Shown here: positions 44,006 through 51,907 of the stretch, one piece after another | Position numbering within the stretch: the stretch's first letter is position 1 | Layout: every line of letters starts with the position of its first letter | From: Asanoa hainanensis | Lineage (GTDB): Bacteria > Actinomycetota > Actinomycetes > Mycobacteriales > Micromonosporaceae | DNA length: 64,000 bases | Direction of reading: 5' to 3' | Assembly (NCBI RefSeq): GCF_900188485.1 | Contig: NZ_FZPH01000018.1 | Location: 1 to 64,000 of the forward strand | Translations under genes and position numbers: made by a program | The notes under the pieces: generated by a model | What the model was told of the DNA's origin: nothing | Databases searched by the model: none | The model's input: only the letters and a program-made list of their open reading frames with translations

Positions 44006-45373
44006 ATGACCCGAGAACCGGCGTTCACGCTCGAAGAGCTCGCCGTCGCCGTCGACGGTGGCGAGATAGACACCGTCGCGCTCGCGCTCACCGACATGGA
44101 GGGCCGCCTCCAGGGCAAGCGCATCCACGGCCGGTTCTTCCTCGACGAGGTCACCGAGGCCGGCGCCGAGGGGTGCAACTACCTGCTGGCCGTCGACGTC
44201 GACATGAACACCGTCGACGGCTACGCGATGTCGAGCTGGGACCGCGGCTACGGCGACTTCGCGATGGTGCCCGACCTGAGCACCCTGCGTCGCGTGCCGT
44301 GGCAGCCGGGCACGGCCCTGCTCCTGGCCGACCTGGCCTGGCTCGACGGCTCCGGCGACGTCGCCGCGAGCCCCCGGCAGATCCTGCGGCGGCAACTGGA
44401 GAAGCTCAGAGCCCACGAGCTCACCGCGTACGCCGGCACCGAGCTCGAGTTCGTCCTCTACAAGGACTCGTACGAGGACGCCTGGCAGCGGGGCTACCGC
44501 GACCTGAACCCGGCCAACCTCTACAACGTCGACTACTCGATGCTCGGCACCGCGCGGGTCGAGCCGCTGCTGCGCCGGATCCGCAACGAGATGGCCGGCG
44601 CCGGGCTCGTGCCGGAGAGCGCCAAGGGCGAGTGCAACCTGGGCCAGCACGAGATCGCGTTCCGCTACGCCGACGCGCTGACCTGCGCCGACCACCACGT
44701 CATCTACAAGAACGGCGCCAAGGAGATCGCCGCCCAGGAGGGCATGTCGATCACCTTCATGGCCAAGCCGAACCAGCGGGAGGGCAACTCCTGCCACATC
44801 CACTTCTCGCTGCGCGGGCCGGACGGGCAGTCGGCAATGTTGGGGGAGGGCCCGGCCCATCTGTCGAAGACCGGGCAGCACGCGCTGGCCGGGCTGCTGG
44901 CCACGATGCGCGAGTTCAGCGTGCTGTTCGCGCCGAACATCAACTCCTACAAGCGCTACCAGCCGGGATCGTTCGCGCCGACCGCCCTGCGCTGGGGCAG
45001 CGACAACCGCACCTGCGCGCTGCGGGTGGTCGGGCACGGCCAGGGCATGCGGGTGGAGAACCGGGTGCCGGGCGCCGACGTCAACCCCTACCTCGCGATC
45101 GCCGCGCTCGTCGCCGGCACCATCCACGGCATCGAGAACGAGCTGCCCCTGGAGGCCGAGTTCACCGGCAACGCGTACGGCGACGACACGTCACCCCGGG
45201 TCCCGAGCACGTTGCGCGAGGCGGCGGCGCTCTGGGAGGGCTCCGACGCCGCCCGCGCCGCGTTCGGTGCCGACGTCGTCGACCACTACGCCAACCGCGC
45301 CCGGATCGAGCTGGCCGCCTTCGACGCGGCGGTCACCGACTGGGAGCTGTTCCGCGGCTTCGAGCGCCTGTAG
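44006..45373 (+). CDS. Glutamine-synthetase-like gamma-glutamyl-amine ligase
   Basis: 455 residues, all of them glutamine-synthetase fold: LTDMEGRLQGKRI in the beta-grasp part, GTELEFVLYKD (metal Glu), KGECNLGQHEIAFRY, GNSCHIHFSL (metal His) and KRYQPGSFAPTALRWGSDNR (ATP/glutamate). The adenylylation loop of GlnA1 is not present, and the length fits the GlnA3/GlnA4/PuuA group. Known members ligate glutamate to polyamines or ethanolamine. With the neighbouring ALDH, SDR and PuuD-like hydrolases it should activate an amine in the first catabolic step. ATG 44006 follows GGAGG. It is the first gene of a tight run to 47522. Confidence 0.9.
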   Translation: MTREPAFTLEELAVAVDGGEIDTVALALTDMEGRLQGKRIHGRFFLDEVTEAGAEGCNYLLAVDVDMNTVDGYAMSSWDRGYGDFAMVPDLSTLRRVPWQPGTALLLADLAWLDGSGDVAASPRQILRRQLEKLRAHELTAYAGTELEFVLYKDSYEDAWQRGYRDLNPANLYNVDYSMLGTARVEPLLRRIRNEMAGAGLVPESAKGECNLGQHEIAFRYADALTCADHHVIYKNGAKEIAAQEGMSITFMAKPNQREGNSCHIHFSLRGPDGQSAMLGEGPAHLSKTGQHALAGLLATMREFSVLFAPNINSYKRYQPGSFAPTALRWGSDNRTCALRVVGHGQGMRVENRVPGADVNPYLAIAALVAGTIHGIENELPLEAEFTGNAYGDDTSPRVPSTLREAAALWEGSDAARAAFGADVVDHYANRARIELAAFDAAVTDWELFRGFERL

Positions 45374-45393
45374 ACCAAAGGGGAGAGAACACC

Positions 45394-46749
45394 GTGACCG
45401 ACCTGGTCAACCCGGCCACCGGGCTGGCGATCGAGACCGTGCCGGCGAGCAGCCTGTACGACACCGACGCCGCCATCGAGCGCGCCCACGCGGCGTTCCC
45501 GCGCTGGCGGGCGATGGCGCCCGCCGACCGGGCCCGGCTGCTGCGCCGGTTCGCCGCGACCGTCGACGCGCACATCGAAGAGCTGGCCGAGCTCGAGGTG
45601 CGCAACTCCGGGCACACCATCGGCAACGCCCGCTGGGAGGCCGGCAACGTCCGCGACGTGCTCGACTACTACGCGGGCGCGCCCGAGCGGCTGATGGGCC
45701 GGCAGATCCCGGTCGCCGGCGGGCTCGACGTCACCTTCCACGAGCCGCTCGGCGTGGTCGGCATCATCGTGCCGTGGAACTTCCCGATGCCGATCGCCGG
45801 CTGGGGTTTCGCGCCGGCGCTGGCGGCCGGCAACACCGTCGTGCTCAAGCCGGCCGAAGTCACGCCGCTGACCGCCTTGCGGCTGGCCGAGTTGGCGACC
45901 AGGGCCGGGCTGCCGGAGGGCGTGTTCACCGTCGTGCCGGGGCGCGGATCCCTGGTCGGCGAGCGGTTCGTGACCCACCCGGCGGTACGCAAGGTCTGCT
46001 TCACCGGCTCGACCGACGTCGGCAAGCGGATCATGCGGGGCTGTGCCGACCAGGTCAAGCGGGTGACGCTGGAGCTGGGCGGTAAGAGCGCCAACATCGT
46101 GTTCGCCGACGCCGACCTGGAGAGGGCGGCGGCGGGTGCGCCGGCCGCGGTCTTCGACAACGCCGGGCAGGACTGCTGCGCACGGTCGAGGATCCTCGTG
46201 CAGCGCCAGGCGTACGACCGATTCCTGGAGCTGTTGGAGCCGGCGGTGCGGGCCTTCCGCGTGGAGGACCCGGCGCTGGAGACGGCGCAGATGGGCCCAC
46301 TGATCACCGCCGCGCAGCGGGACACCGTTAAATCCTATGTGGACGACGCTGCCCGGGTGGCCTTCACCGGCACCGCTCCGGAAGGCCCCGGATTCTGGTA
46401 CGCGCCAACGGTACTGCTGGCCGACTCGCCCGCGGACCGGCACTGGCGCGAGGAGATCTTCGGCCCGGTCGTCTCGGTGCTGCCGTTCGACGACGAGGCC
46501 GACGCGATCCGGTTGGCCAACGACACCGAGTACGGCCTGTCCGGCTCGATCTGGACCCGCGACGCCGGCCGGGCGATCCGGGTGGCCCGTGGTGTCGAGA
46601 CCGGCAACCTGTCGGTCAACTCCAACTCGTCAGTCCGCTATTCGACCCCGTTCGGCGGCATGAAGCAGTCCGGTCTCGGCCGGGAGCTCGGCCCCGACGC
46701 GCTGCTGCCGTTCACCGACGTGAAAAACGTCTTCCTCGCGACTGATTGA
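45394..46749 (+). CDS. NAD(P)-dependent aldehyde dehydrogenase
   Basis: 451 residues from GTG 45394 with GGGGAGAG upstream; the frame is open far into the ligase gene but that part is only a shadow. VPWNFPMPI, LELGGKS (general-base Glu, about 226) and AGQDCCARSR (nucleophile Cys, about 260) are all in place. EEIFGPVVSVLPF closes the pattern. It is slightly short at the N-terminus compared with ~480-residue relatives. In gamma-glutamylated amine pathways this enzyme oxidises the gamma-glutamyl aldehyde to the acid. 20 bp behind the ligase. Confidence 0.92.
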   Translation: MTDLVNPATGLAIETVPASSLYDTDAAIERAHAAFPRWRAMAPADRARLLRRFAATVDAHIEELAELEVRNSGHTIGNARWEAGNVRDVLDYYAGAPERLMGRQIPVAGGLDVTFHEPLGVVGIIVPWNFPMPIAGWGFAPALAAGNTVVLKPAEVTPLTALRLAELATRAGLPEGVFTVVPGRGSLVGERFVTHPAVRKVCFTGSTDVGKRIMRGCADQVKRVTLELGGKSANIVFADADLERAAAGAPAAVFDNAGQDCCARSRILVQRQAYDRFLELLEPAVRAFRVEDPALETAQMGPLITAAQRDTVKSYVDDAARVAFTGTAPEGPGFWYAPTVLLADSPADRHWREEIFGPVVSVLPFDDEADAIRLANDTEYGLSGSIWTRDAGRAIRVARGVETGNLSVNSNSSVRYSTPFGGMKQSGLGRELGPDALLPFTDVKNVFLATD

Positions 46750-46757
46750 GAGGTTCG

Positions 46758-47522
46758 ATGAACAGGCTCCAAGACCGGGTGGCCGTGATCACCGGTGCCG
46801 GAAGCGGCATCGGCCTGGCCACCGCCCGGCGGTTCGCCGCCGAGGGTGCCAAAGTGGTCTGCGTCGACGTCGGCGCCGAGGCCGGCAAGGCGGCGGCCGA
46901 CGAGGTGGGCGGGGAGTTCGTGCTCTGCGACGTGTCCGACGAGGACGGTGTCCGCGAGCTGTTCGACGGCGTCGCCCAAAGGTACGGGCGGGTCGACATC
47001 GCCTTCAACAACGCCGGAATCTCGCCGCCGGACGACGACTCGATCCTGGAAACCGGACTCGACGCCTGGGAGCGGGTCATCCGGGTCAATACCACCAGCG
47101 TCTACCTCTGCTGCAAGTACGCGATCCCGCACATGCGCCGGCAGGGCAAGGGTTCGATCATCAACACCGCGTCCTTCGTGGCCCTGATGGGCGCCGCAAC
47201 CTCGCAGATCGCCTATACCGCCAGCAAGGGCGGAGTCCTGGCGATGACCCGTGAGCTGGGCGTCCAGTTCGCTCGCGAGGGGATCCGGGTCAACGCGCTG
47301 TGCCCTGGGCCGATCGCCACGCCGCTGCTGCTGGAGCTGTTCGCCAAGGATCCGGAGCGGGCGGCGCGACGGCTGGTGCACGTGCCGATGGGGCGGTTCG
47401 GTGCGCCGGAAGAGATCGCGGCAGCCGTCGCCTTCCTCGCCAGTGACGACGCGTCGTTCATGACGGCGGCGCAATTCGTCGTCGACGGCGGAATTACAGG
47501 GGCATACGTCACACCCCTGTAG
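46758..47522 (+). CDS. Short-chain dehydrogenase/reductase
   Basis: 254 residues from ATG 46758, with GAGAGG upstream, 8 bp behind the aldehyde dehydrogenase. Classical SDR: TGAGSGIGLATARR (NAD loop), NNAGIS, the catalytic Ser region NTASFV and YTASKGG (Tyr and Lys). It would oxidise an alcohol to an aldehyde or ketone. In this operon it could turn a gamma-glutamyl amino-alcohol (for example gamma-glutamylethanolamide) into the aldehyde for the ALDH, giving a full alcohol-to-acid sequence; that is inference. Confidence 0.9.
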   Translation: MNRLQDRVAVITGAGSGIGLATARRFAAEGAKVVCVDVGAEAGKAAADEVGGEFVLCDVSDEDGVRELFDGVAQRYGRVDIAFNNAGISPPDDDSILETGLDAWERVIRVNTTSVYLCCKYAIPHMRRQGKGSIINTASFVALMGAATSQIAYTASKGGVLAMTRELGVQFAREGIRVNALCPGPIATPLLLELFAKDPERAARRLVHVPMGRFGAPEEIAAAVAFLASDDASFMTAAQFVVDGGITGAYVTPL

Positions 47523-47582
47523 CGATCGTTTGTCGATCTGGTCGCCGGGTAGCAGAGTATAGACAGGAGGTTCTCAACAACC

Positions 47583-48293
47583 GTGCGACCAATCGTCGGA
47601 ATTACGTCCTATGTAGAACCGGCGTCCTGGGGTGTGTGGATCGACCAGGACGCGGCGTTGATCAGAAAGTCCTACGTCGATGCGGTGACCGCCGCCGGCG
47701 CGCGGGCGGTGATACTTCCCCCGGATGACACTGATGCGGACGTACTCCGCGCCCTCGACGCACTGATCATTGCCGGGGGCGCGGATCTTGGGCCCGACCT
47801 GTACGGGGAGGAGCCCGGCCCACTCACCGACAGCCGCCCCGACCGCGATCGGGGCGAATCCTTGCTGCTTCAGGCGGCCCTGCGCACCGACCTGCCGGTG
47901 CTCGGCATCTGCCGCGGCATGCAACTGCTCGCGGTGACCTGCGGCGGCCGGCTCCACCAGCACCTGCCGGACGTCGTCGGCTCGGACAAGCACCGGCCCG
48001 GTCCAGGCGTCTACGGCTGGCACGGCATCACCCTGGAGCCCGGCTCCCTGGCCGCCGAGGTAGCCGGCGACGGCCCGGAGGGCGACGGCCGAGTAGAGGT
48101 CAACACCTACCACCACCAGGGCGTAGCCGACCCAGGCTCCCTGACGGTAACGGCCTGGGCAGACGACGGCGTAGTAGAAGCGGTAGAAGACCCAACAAAG
48201 CCCTTCGTCCTAGGCGTCCAATGGCACCCGGAAGAGGCAGGCGAACGCCGCATCTTCGAGTCCCTGGTAGACGCGGCGGCGCGAGCCGCCTGA
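47583..48293 (+). CDS. Gamma-glutamyl hydrolase, class I GATase (PuuD-like), paralogue 1
   Basis: 236 residues from GTG 47583 with an excellent AGGAGG. Peptidase C26 fold: VGITSYVEPASWG, LIIAGGADLGPDLYG, nucleophile Cys in LGICRGMQLL, VNTYHHQGV and the His/Glu of GVQWHPEE. It would cut glutamate from the oxidised gamma-glutamyl product. Odd feature: from about 48070 on, codons ending in A (GTA, CCA, ACA, GAA) become frequent, unlike the first two thirds and the neighbours. 60 bp behind the SDR; ends at a perfect hairpin. Confidence 0.9.
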   Translation: MRPIVGITSYVEPASWGVWIDQDAALIRKSYVDAVTAAGARAVILPPDDTDADVLRALDALIIAGGADLGPDLYGEEPGPLTDSRPDRDRGESLLLQAALRTDLPVLGICRGMQLLAVTCGGRLHQHLPDVVGSDKHRPGPGVYGWHGITLEPGSLAAEVAGDGPEGDGRVEVNTYHHQGVADPGSLTVTAWADDGVVEAVEDPTKPFVLGVQWHPEEAGERRIFESLVDAAARAA

Positions 48294-48307
48294 CCAGGCC
48301 AGCGATT

Positions 48308-48353
48308 GCAAGGGACCCTTGTTATGCGAAAAGCGATAACAAGGGTCCCTTGC
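48308..48353 (+). terminator. Perfect 18-bp hairpin with palindromic arms
   Basis: GCAAGGGACCCTTGTTAT (48308-48325) pairs perfectly with ATAACAAGGGTCCCTTGC (48336-48353). Each arm contains AAGGGACCCTT or its complement, itself an inverted repeat, so cruciform or nested structures are possible. TTTCGG follows. A likely terminator of the ligase operon; similar CAAGGGACCCTTG elements recur in Micromonosporaceae (from memory). Confidence 0.8.
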
Positions 48354-48373
48354 TTTCGGTTGTGTGCCGCGAG

Positions 48374-48450
48374 CCTGGCAGCGTAGCGAAGCGGAGCGTT
48401 CTCCGGCGGGAGCGACGGTCCGGACCACCGCGGACCCGGGACCGCGATCT
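48374..48450 (+). repeat. Dispersed intergenic repeat, copy F
   Basis: CTGGCAGCGTAGCGAAGCGG, AGCGTTCTCCGGCGGGAGCG, ACGGTCCGGACCACCGCGGA and CCCGGGACCGCGATC follow one another. It matches copies A and D closely, and lies directly after the palindromic hairpin and before the second hydrolase gene. Confidence 0.62.
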
Positions 48451-48523
48451 TTGTCCCTGAGGTTTGGCGCTCGACCAGACCTTTCGCGATCGTAAGAACC
48501 GGTTTTTTCGCTAGAGTGAGCTG

Positions 48524-49219
48524 ATGTCTCGGCCTGTGATCGGCCTGACGACCTACGCCGAAGAGGCGAGGTTCGGGCTCAACGACACGTTCGCCGCCGT
48601 GCTGCCGCTGGCCTACGTCCAGGCGGTGCACAACAGCGGAGGGCGTGCGGTCCTCATCACCCCCGACGCGCCCGATGTCGACGCCCTCGACGGTCTCGAC
48701 GGGATCGTGTTCACGGGCGGGTCCGACGTCGACCCGGCGCTCTACGGCGAGCCGGCGCACCCGACCACCCAGGTCAAGCCCGAGCGGGACGCCGCGGAGA
48801 TGCTGTTGCTGCGCGCCGCGCTGGCGGCCGACCTGCCGACGCTGGCGATCTGTCGCGGCATGCAGCTCATGACGGTCGCCTACGGTGGCAAGCTGCACCA
48901 GCACCTGCCCGAGGTGCTCGGCCACGACAACCACCGGCCGGTGTCCGGGCCGCGGTTCGGCTTCCACCGGGTCGACCTGGCGCCCGGGTCGCTGGCGCGC
49001 GGCCTGCTCGGCGAGTCGGTCGAGGTCAACTCGTTCCACCACCAGGGCGTGGCCGACCCCGGGAAGCTGACGGCGACCGGCTGGTGCCCCGAGGACAACC
49101 TGATCGAGGTCGTCGAGGACCCGGCGCTGCGGTTCGCGATCGGCGTGCAGTGGCATCCGGAGGACACCACCGACCACCGGCTCTTCGCGGCCCTGGTCAA
49201 CGCGGGTTCCAGCAGCTGA
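48524..49219 (+). CDS. Gamma-glutamyl hydrolase, class I GATase (PuuD-like), paralogue 2
   Basis: 231 residues. It has the same C26 motifs as the gene upstream: VIGLTTYAEEARFG, GIVFTGGSDVDPALYG, nucleophile Cys in LAICRGMQLM, VNSFHHQGVADPG and GVQWHPED. The two are clearly paralogues but far from identical. Its own promoter probably lies at 48480-48520, where AACCGGTTTTTTCGCTAGAGT holds a palindrome and a -10-like TAGAGT. It may serve a second gamma-glutamyl product or a constitutive housekeeping role. Confidence 0.9.
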   Translation: MSRPVIGLTTYAEEARFGLNDTFAAVLPLAYVQAVHNSGGRAVLITPDAPDVDALDGLDGIVFTGGSDVDPALYGEPAHPTTQVKPERDAAEMLLLRAALAADLPTLAICRGMQLMTVAYGGKLHQHLPEVLGHDNHRPVSGPRFGFHRVDLAPGSLARGLLGESVEVNSFHHQGVADPGKLTATGWCPEDNLIEVVEDPALRFAIGVQWHPEDTTDHRLFAALVNAGSSS

Positions 49220-49263
49220 AATCGGTTTCGGGCCCCGCGCGGGCCGGTGGCACCATCGGAAGC

Positions 49264-49866
49264 ATGAAGCTGCACGAGAAGATCGACGGTCGGCTGCGGG
49301 AGTTCGTCGAGGCCCAGCACATGTTCTTCGTGGCGACCGCCCCGTCGGGCGACGAGGGCCACGTCAACCTGTCGCCCAAGGGCATGGCCGGCACGTTCGT
49401 GGTGCTCGGCGAGCATCGGGTGGCCTACCTCGACTTCCACGGCAGCGGTGCGGAGACGCTCGCCCACCTGCGGCAGAACGGCCGCATCACGATCATGTTC
49501 TGCGCGTTCGAGGGTCCGCCCAACATCGTCCGGCTGCACGGGCGGGGCACCCACACCCCGATCGGCAGCCCGGAGCTCGACCGCCTGCTCGCCGACTTCC
49601 CGGACGCCCCTGACCTGCACGGGCTGCGGGGTGTGATCACGGTCGAGGTGACCCGCGTCAGCGACTCGTGCGGCTACTCGGTGCCGTTCATGAGCTACCA
49701 GGGCGACCGCGACCTGCTGCTGCGCTGGGCGGAGCGGAAGGACGAGGCGGCGCTGGCCGACTACCGGCGCGCCAAGAACGCCACCAGCATCGACGGGCTA
49801 CCCGGCTTCGAGGTCGACGGTCCCGGTCAGGAAGCCGATACGCCGATCAGCGTGCCGATGCCGTAG
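49264..49866 (+). CDS. Pyridoxamine 5'-phosphate oxidase-family FMN-binding protein
   Basis: 200 residues from ATG 49264. The split-barrel fold is marked by MFFVATAPSGDEGHVNLSPKG, then VAYLDFHGSGAETLAHL and the late RVSDSCGYSVPFM, typical of a PPOX subfamily that binds FMN or F420. The true reaction is unknown. It is 44 bp behind the second hydrolase and on the same strand, but nothing links it to that pathway. Its 3' end overlaps the convergent VIT gene by 40 bp. Confidence 0.85.
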   Translation: MKLHEKIDGRLREFVEAQHMFFVATAPSGDEGHVNLSPKGMAGTFVVLGEHRVAYLDFHGSGAETLAHLRQNGRITIMFCAFEGPPNIVRLHGRGTHTPIGSPELDRLLADFPDAPDLHGLRGVITVEVTRVSDSCGYSVPFMSYQGDRDLLLRWAERKDEAALADYRRAKNATSIDGLPGFEVDGPGQEADTPISVPMP

Positions 49867-50540
49867 GTCGCCGCGGCCGCCAGCCCGCCCAGCACGAGCT
49901 GGCGGAGGCCGCCGCTCCACCACGGACGCTGGGTGAACCGCCCGACCAGCGCACCGGCCAGGAAGAGCCCGGCACCGCCGGCGCCCAGCGCGACCCAGAG
50001 GTTGGACAGGCCGAGCAGGTACGGCAGCAGCGGGATGACCGCACCGATCGAGAAGAACACGAACGAGAGGATCGCCGCCGCCCACGGAGACGGGTGGTCC
50101 TCGGCGTCGACGCCCATCTCCTCCTGCACGTGTACCCGCAGCGCCTCGCGAGGGTTGTCGCGCAGCGCGTGCGCGACCTGGGTGGCCAGCTCCCGGGGCA
50201 GCCCGCGGCGGACCCAGGCGTCGGCCAGTTCCTCGGCCTCCTGCTCGGGGTGCCGCTCGAGCTCCAGCCGCTCCTTGGCCACCTCGGCGCCGACCTGCTC
50301 GTTCTGGCTGCGCACGCTCGTGTACTCGCCCAGGCCCATCGAGATCGCCCCCGCGACCAGGCCCGCCACGCCGGTGAGGACCAGGGTGTGCGAGCTCACC
50401 CCGCCACCGCCGACGCCGGCGATCAGGGCGATGTTGGTGACCAGGCCGTCCATCGCGCCGAACACGGCCGGTCGTAGGCGGCCGCCGGAGACGTCGGCGT
50501 GGTGGTGCGGAGCTGGTAGCTCTGGGTCCAGCGCGGTCAC
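49827..50540 (-). CDS. VIT1/CCC1-family iron/manganese transporter
   Basis: 237 residues from GTG 50540, which overlaps the map stop (GTGA). [20 protein letters not shown] is the family's first TM; about five TM helices in all. The cytoplasmic insert after TM2 (residues ~70-140, Glu/Arg-rich with [13 protein letters not shown]) is where VIT1 binds metal. Members move Fe2+ or Mn2+ out of the cytosol by proton exchange. It is translationally coupled to map, whose enzyme uses such metals. Convergent 40-bp 3' overlap with the PPOX gene. Confidence 0.88.
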   Translation of the reverse strand: MTALDPELPAPHHHADVSGGRLRPAVFGAMDGLVTNIALIAGVGGGGVSSHTLVLTGVAGLVAGAISMGLGEYTSVRSQNEQVGAEVAKERLELERHPEQEAEELADAWVRRGLPRELATQVAHALRDNPREALRVHVQEEMGVDAEDHPSPWAAAILSFVFFSIGAVIPLLPYLLGLSNLWVALGAGGAGLFLAGALVGRFTQRPWWSGGLRQLVLGGLAAAATYGIGTLIGVSAS

Positions 50541-51394
50541 GGAAGGGTCAGGATCTCGTGACCGTCCTCGGTCACCACGATCGTGTGCTCGAACTGTGCG
50601 GTCCACTTCCGGTCCTTCGTAACGACGGTCCAGCCGTCGCTCCACATGTCGTACTCGTACGTACCCAATGTGATCATCGGTTCGATCGTGAACGTCATGC
50701 CCGGCTCCATCACGTCGGTCGGCCGAGGGCTGTCGTAGTGCGGCACGTACAGGCCGCTGTGGAACGCCTCGCCGATGCCGTGCCCGGTGAAGTCGCGGAC
50801 GACGCCGTAGCCGAACCGTTTCGCGTACGACTCGATGACCCGGCCGATCACGTTGATCTGCCGGCCCGGCGCGACCGCCCTGATCCCGCGCATCATCGCC
50901 TCGTGCGTGCGCTCGACCAGCAGCCTGTTCTCCTCGGCCACGTCGCCGACCAGGAAGGTCGCGTCGGTGTCGCCGTGCACGCCGCCGATGAACGCGGTGA
51001 CGTCGACGTTGATGATGTCGCCGTCCTCCAGCACGGTGGTGTCCGGGATGCCGTGGCAGACGACCTCGTTGAGGCTGGTGCAGCAGGACTTCGGGAAGCC
51101 CTTGTAACCCAGCGTCGACGGGTAGGCGCCGTGGTCGACCAGGAACTCGTGCACCACCTTGTCGATCTCGTCGGTGGTCACCCCCGGCTTGCAGTGCTCA
51201 CCGGCGAGCTGGGTGGCCTGCGCGGCCAGCCGCGAGGCGACCCGCATCTTCTCGATCGTCTCCGGCGTCTGCACGTCGGAGCCGCGCCAGGGCGTGGGTG
51301 CCTTCTTGCCGACGTATTCAGGACGGGCGATCGAAGGCGGCACCTGGCGCCACGGCGAGATCTTGCCGGGAGACAGCGGAGCACGGTCGGACAT
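50537..51394 (-). CDS. map: Type I methionine aminopeptidase
   Basis: 285 residues. The five metal ligands are in place: Asp in INVDVTAF and HGDTDATF, His in [11 protein letters not shown], Glu in [10 protein letters not shown] and Glu in [15 protein letters not shown] supplies the catalytic His region. The N-terminal ~45-residue proline-rich linker ([20 protein letters not shown]) marks the actinobacterial MetAP1c type. It removes initiator Met from nascent proteins. Start at 51394; the stop overlaps the VIT gene by 4 bp. Its place between ispG and rimP is conserved in actinobacteria. Confidence 0.95.
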   Translation of the reverse strand: MSDRAPLSPGKISPWRQVPPSIARPEYVGKKAPTPWRGSDVQTPETIEKMRVASRLAAQATQLAGEHCKPGVTTDEIDKVVHEFLVDHGAYPSTLGYKGFPKSCCTSLNEVVCHGIPDTTVLEDGDIINVDVTAFIGGVHGDTDATFLVGDVAEENRLLVERTHEAMMRGIRAVAPGRQINVIGRVIESYAKRFGYGVVRDFTGHGIGEAFHSGLYVPHYDSPRPTDVMEPGMTFTIEPMITLGTYEYDMWSDGWTVVTKDRKWTAQFEHTIVVTEDGHEILTLP

Positions 51395-51460
51395 GCTTCA
51401 TACATTAACGACGCCGAGGGGTTGCTTGCCGGGGCCTGAGGGGTGTGCCAAGGTTGTGCC

Positions 51461-51766
51461 GTGGATCAAGAGGAGACGGTCTTCTCCGCCACCAGCGAGG
51501 GTGACGCCGACCACCGCCGCGTGGTCGTGACCGGCGAGGTCGACATGGCCACCGCGGACCAGATGTTCCAGGCCGCGACCCGAGAATCGGCCGAGCACGT
51601 CACCCTGGATCTCCGTGCCGTGACCTTTTTCGACTCAGCCGCAATTCAAGCTCTCGTGCGTCTCACTGATCGCATCCCACATCTCGCGGTGATCCCCTCC
51701 CGGCGAGTCAGGCGGGTGCTCGATATCGCCGGGCTTGGCGATCAAGGATGGCTGTCCGCCGAATAG
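51461..51766 (+). CDS. STAS-domain anti-anti-sigma-factor-like protein
   Basis: 101 residues from GTG 51461. The STAS fold is shown by RVVVTGEVDMATADQMFQAA and by FFDSAAIQALVRL, where the Ser after Asp is the one phosphorylated in SpoIIAA-type proteins. It would bind an anti-sigma kinase when unphosphorylated and free a sigma factor. No cognate kinase or sigma factor is nearby, so it is an orphan. It is divergent from map, with 66 bp between starts. Confidence 0.82.
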   Translation: MDQEETVFSATSEGDADHRRVVVTGEVDMATADQMFQAATRESAEHVTLDLRAVTFFDSAAIQALVRLTDRIPHLAVIPSRRVRRVLDIAGLGDQGWLSAE

Positions 51767-51795
51767 GCGAAATTCACCAAATCAGGATCAAGATC

Positions 51796-51895
51796 AAGGT
51801 CTGGATCGGTTCCCGGGTTCGTCGTGGGCGCGACCGTTGCTCCCGCCGGAGACCGGGCCGGGCCCTGGGGGCCCGGCCCTGCCAGGTCCGCGGTG
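51796..51895 (-). repeat. Dispersed intergenic repeat, copy G (inverted)
   Basis: On the minus strand: CCGCGGACCTGGCAGGGCCG, a GGGCCC-rich stem, GGTCTCCGGCGGGAGCAACG, then GTCGCGCCCACGACGAACCC and GGGAACCGATCCAGACC. It fills the gap between the STAS and nucleotidyltransferase genes. Confidence 0.62.
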
Positions 51896-51907
51896 GGAAG
51901 CCGAAGA

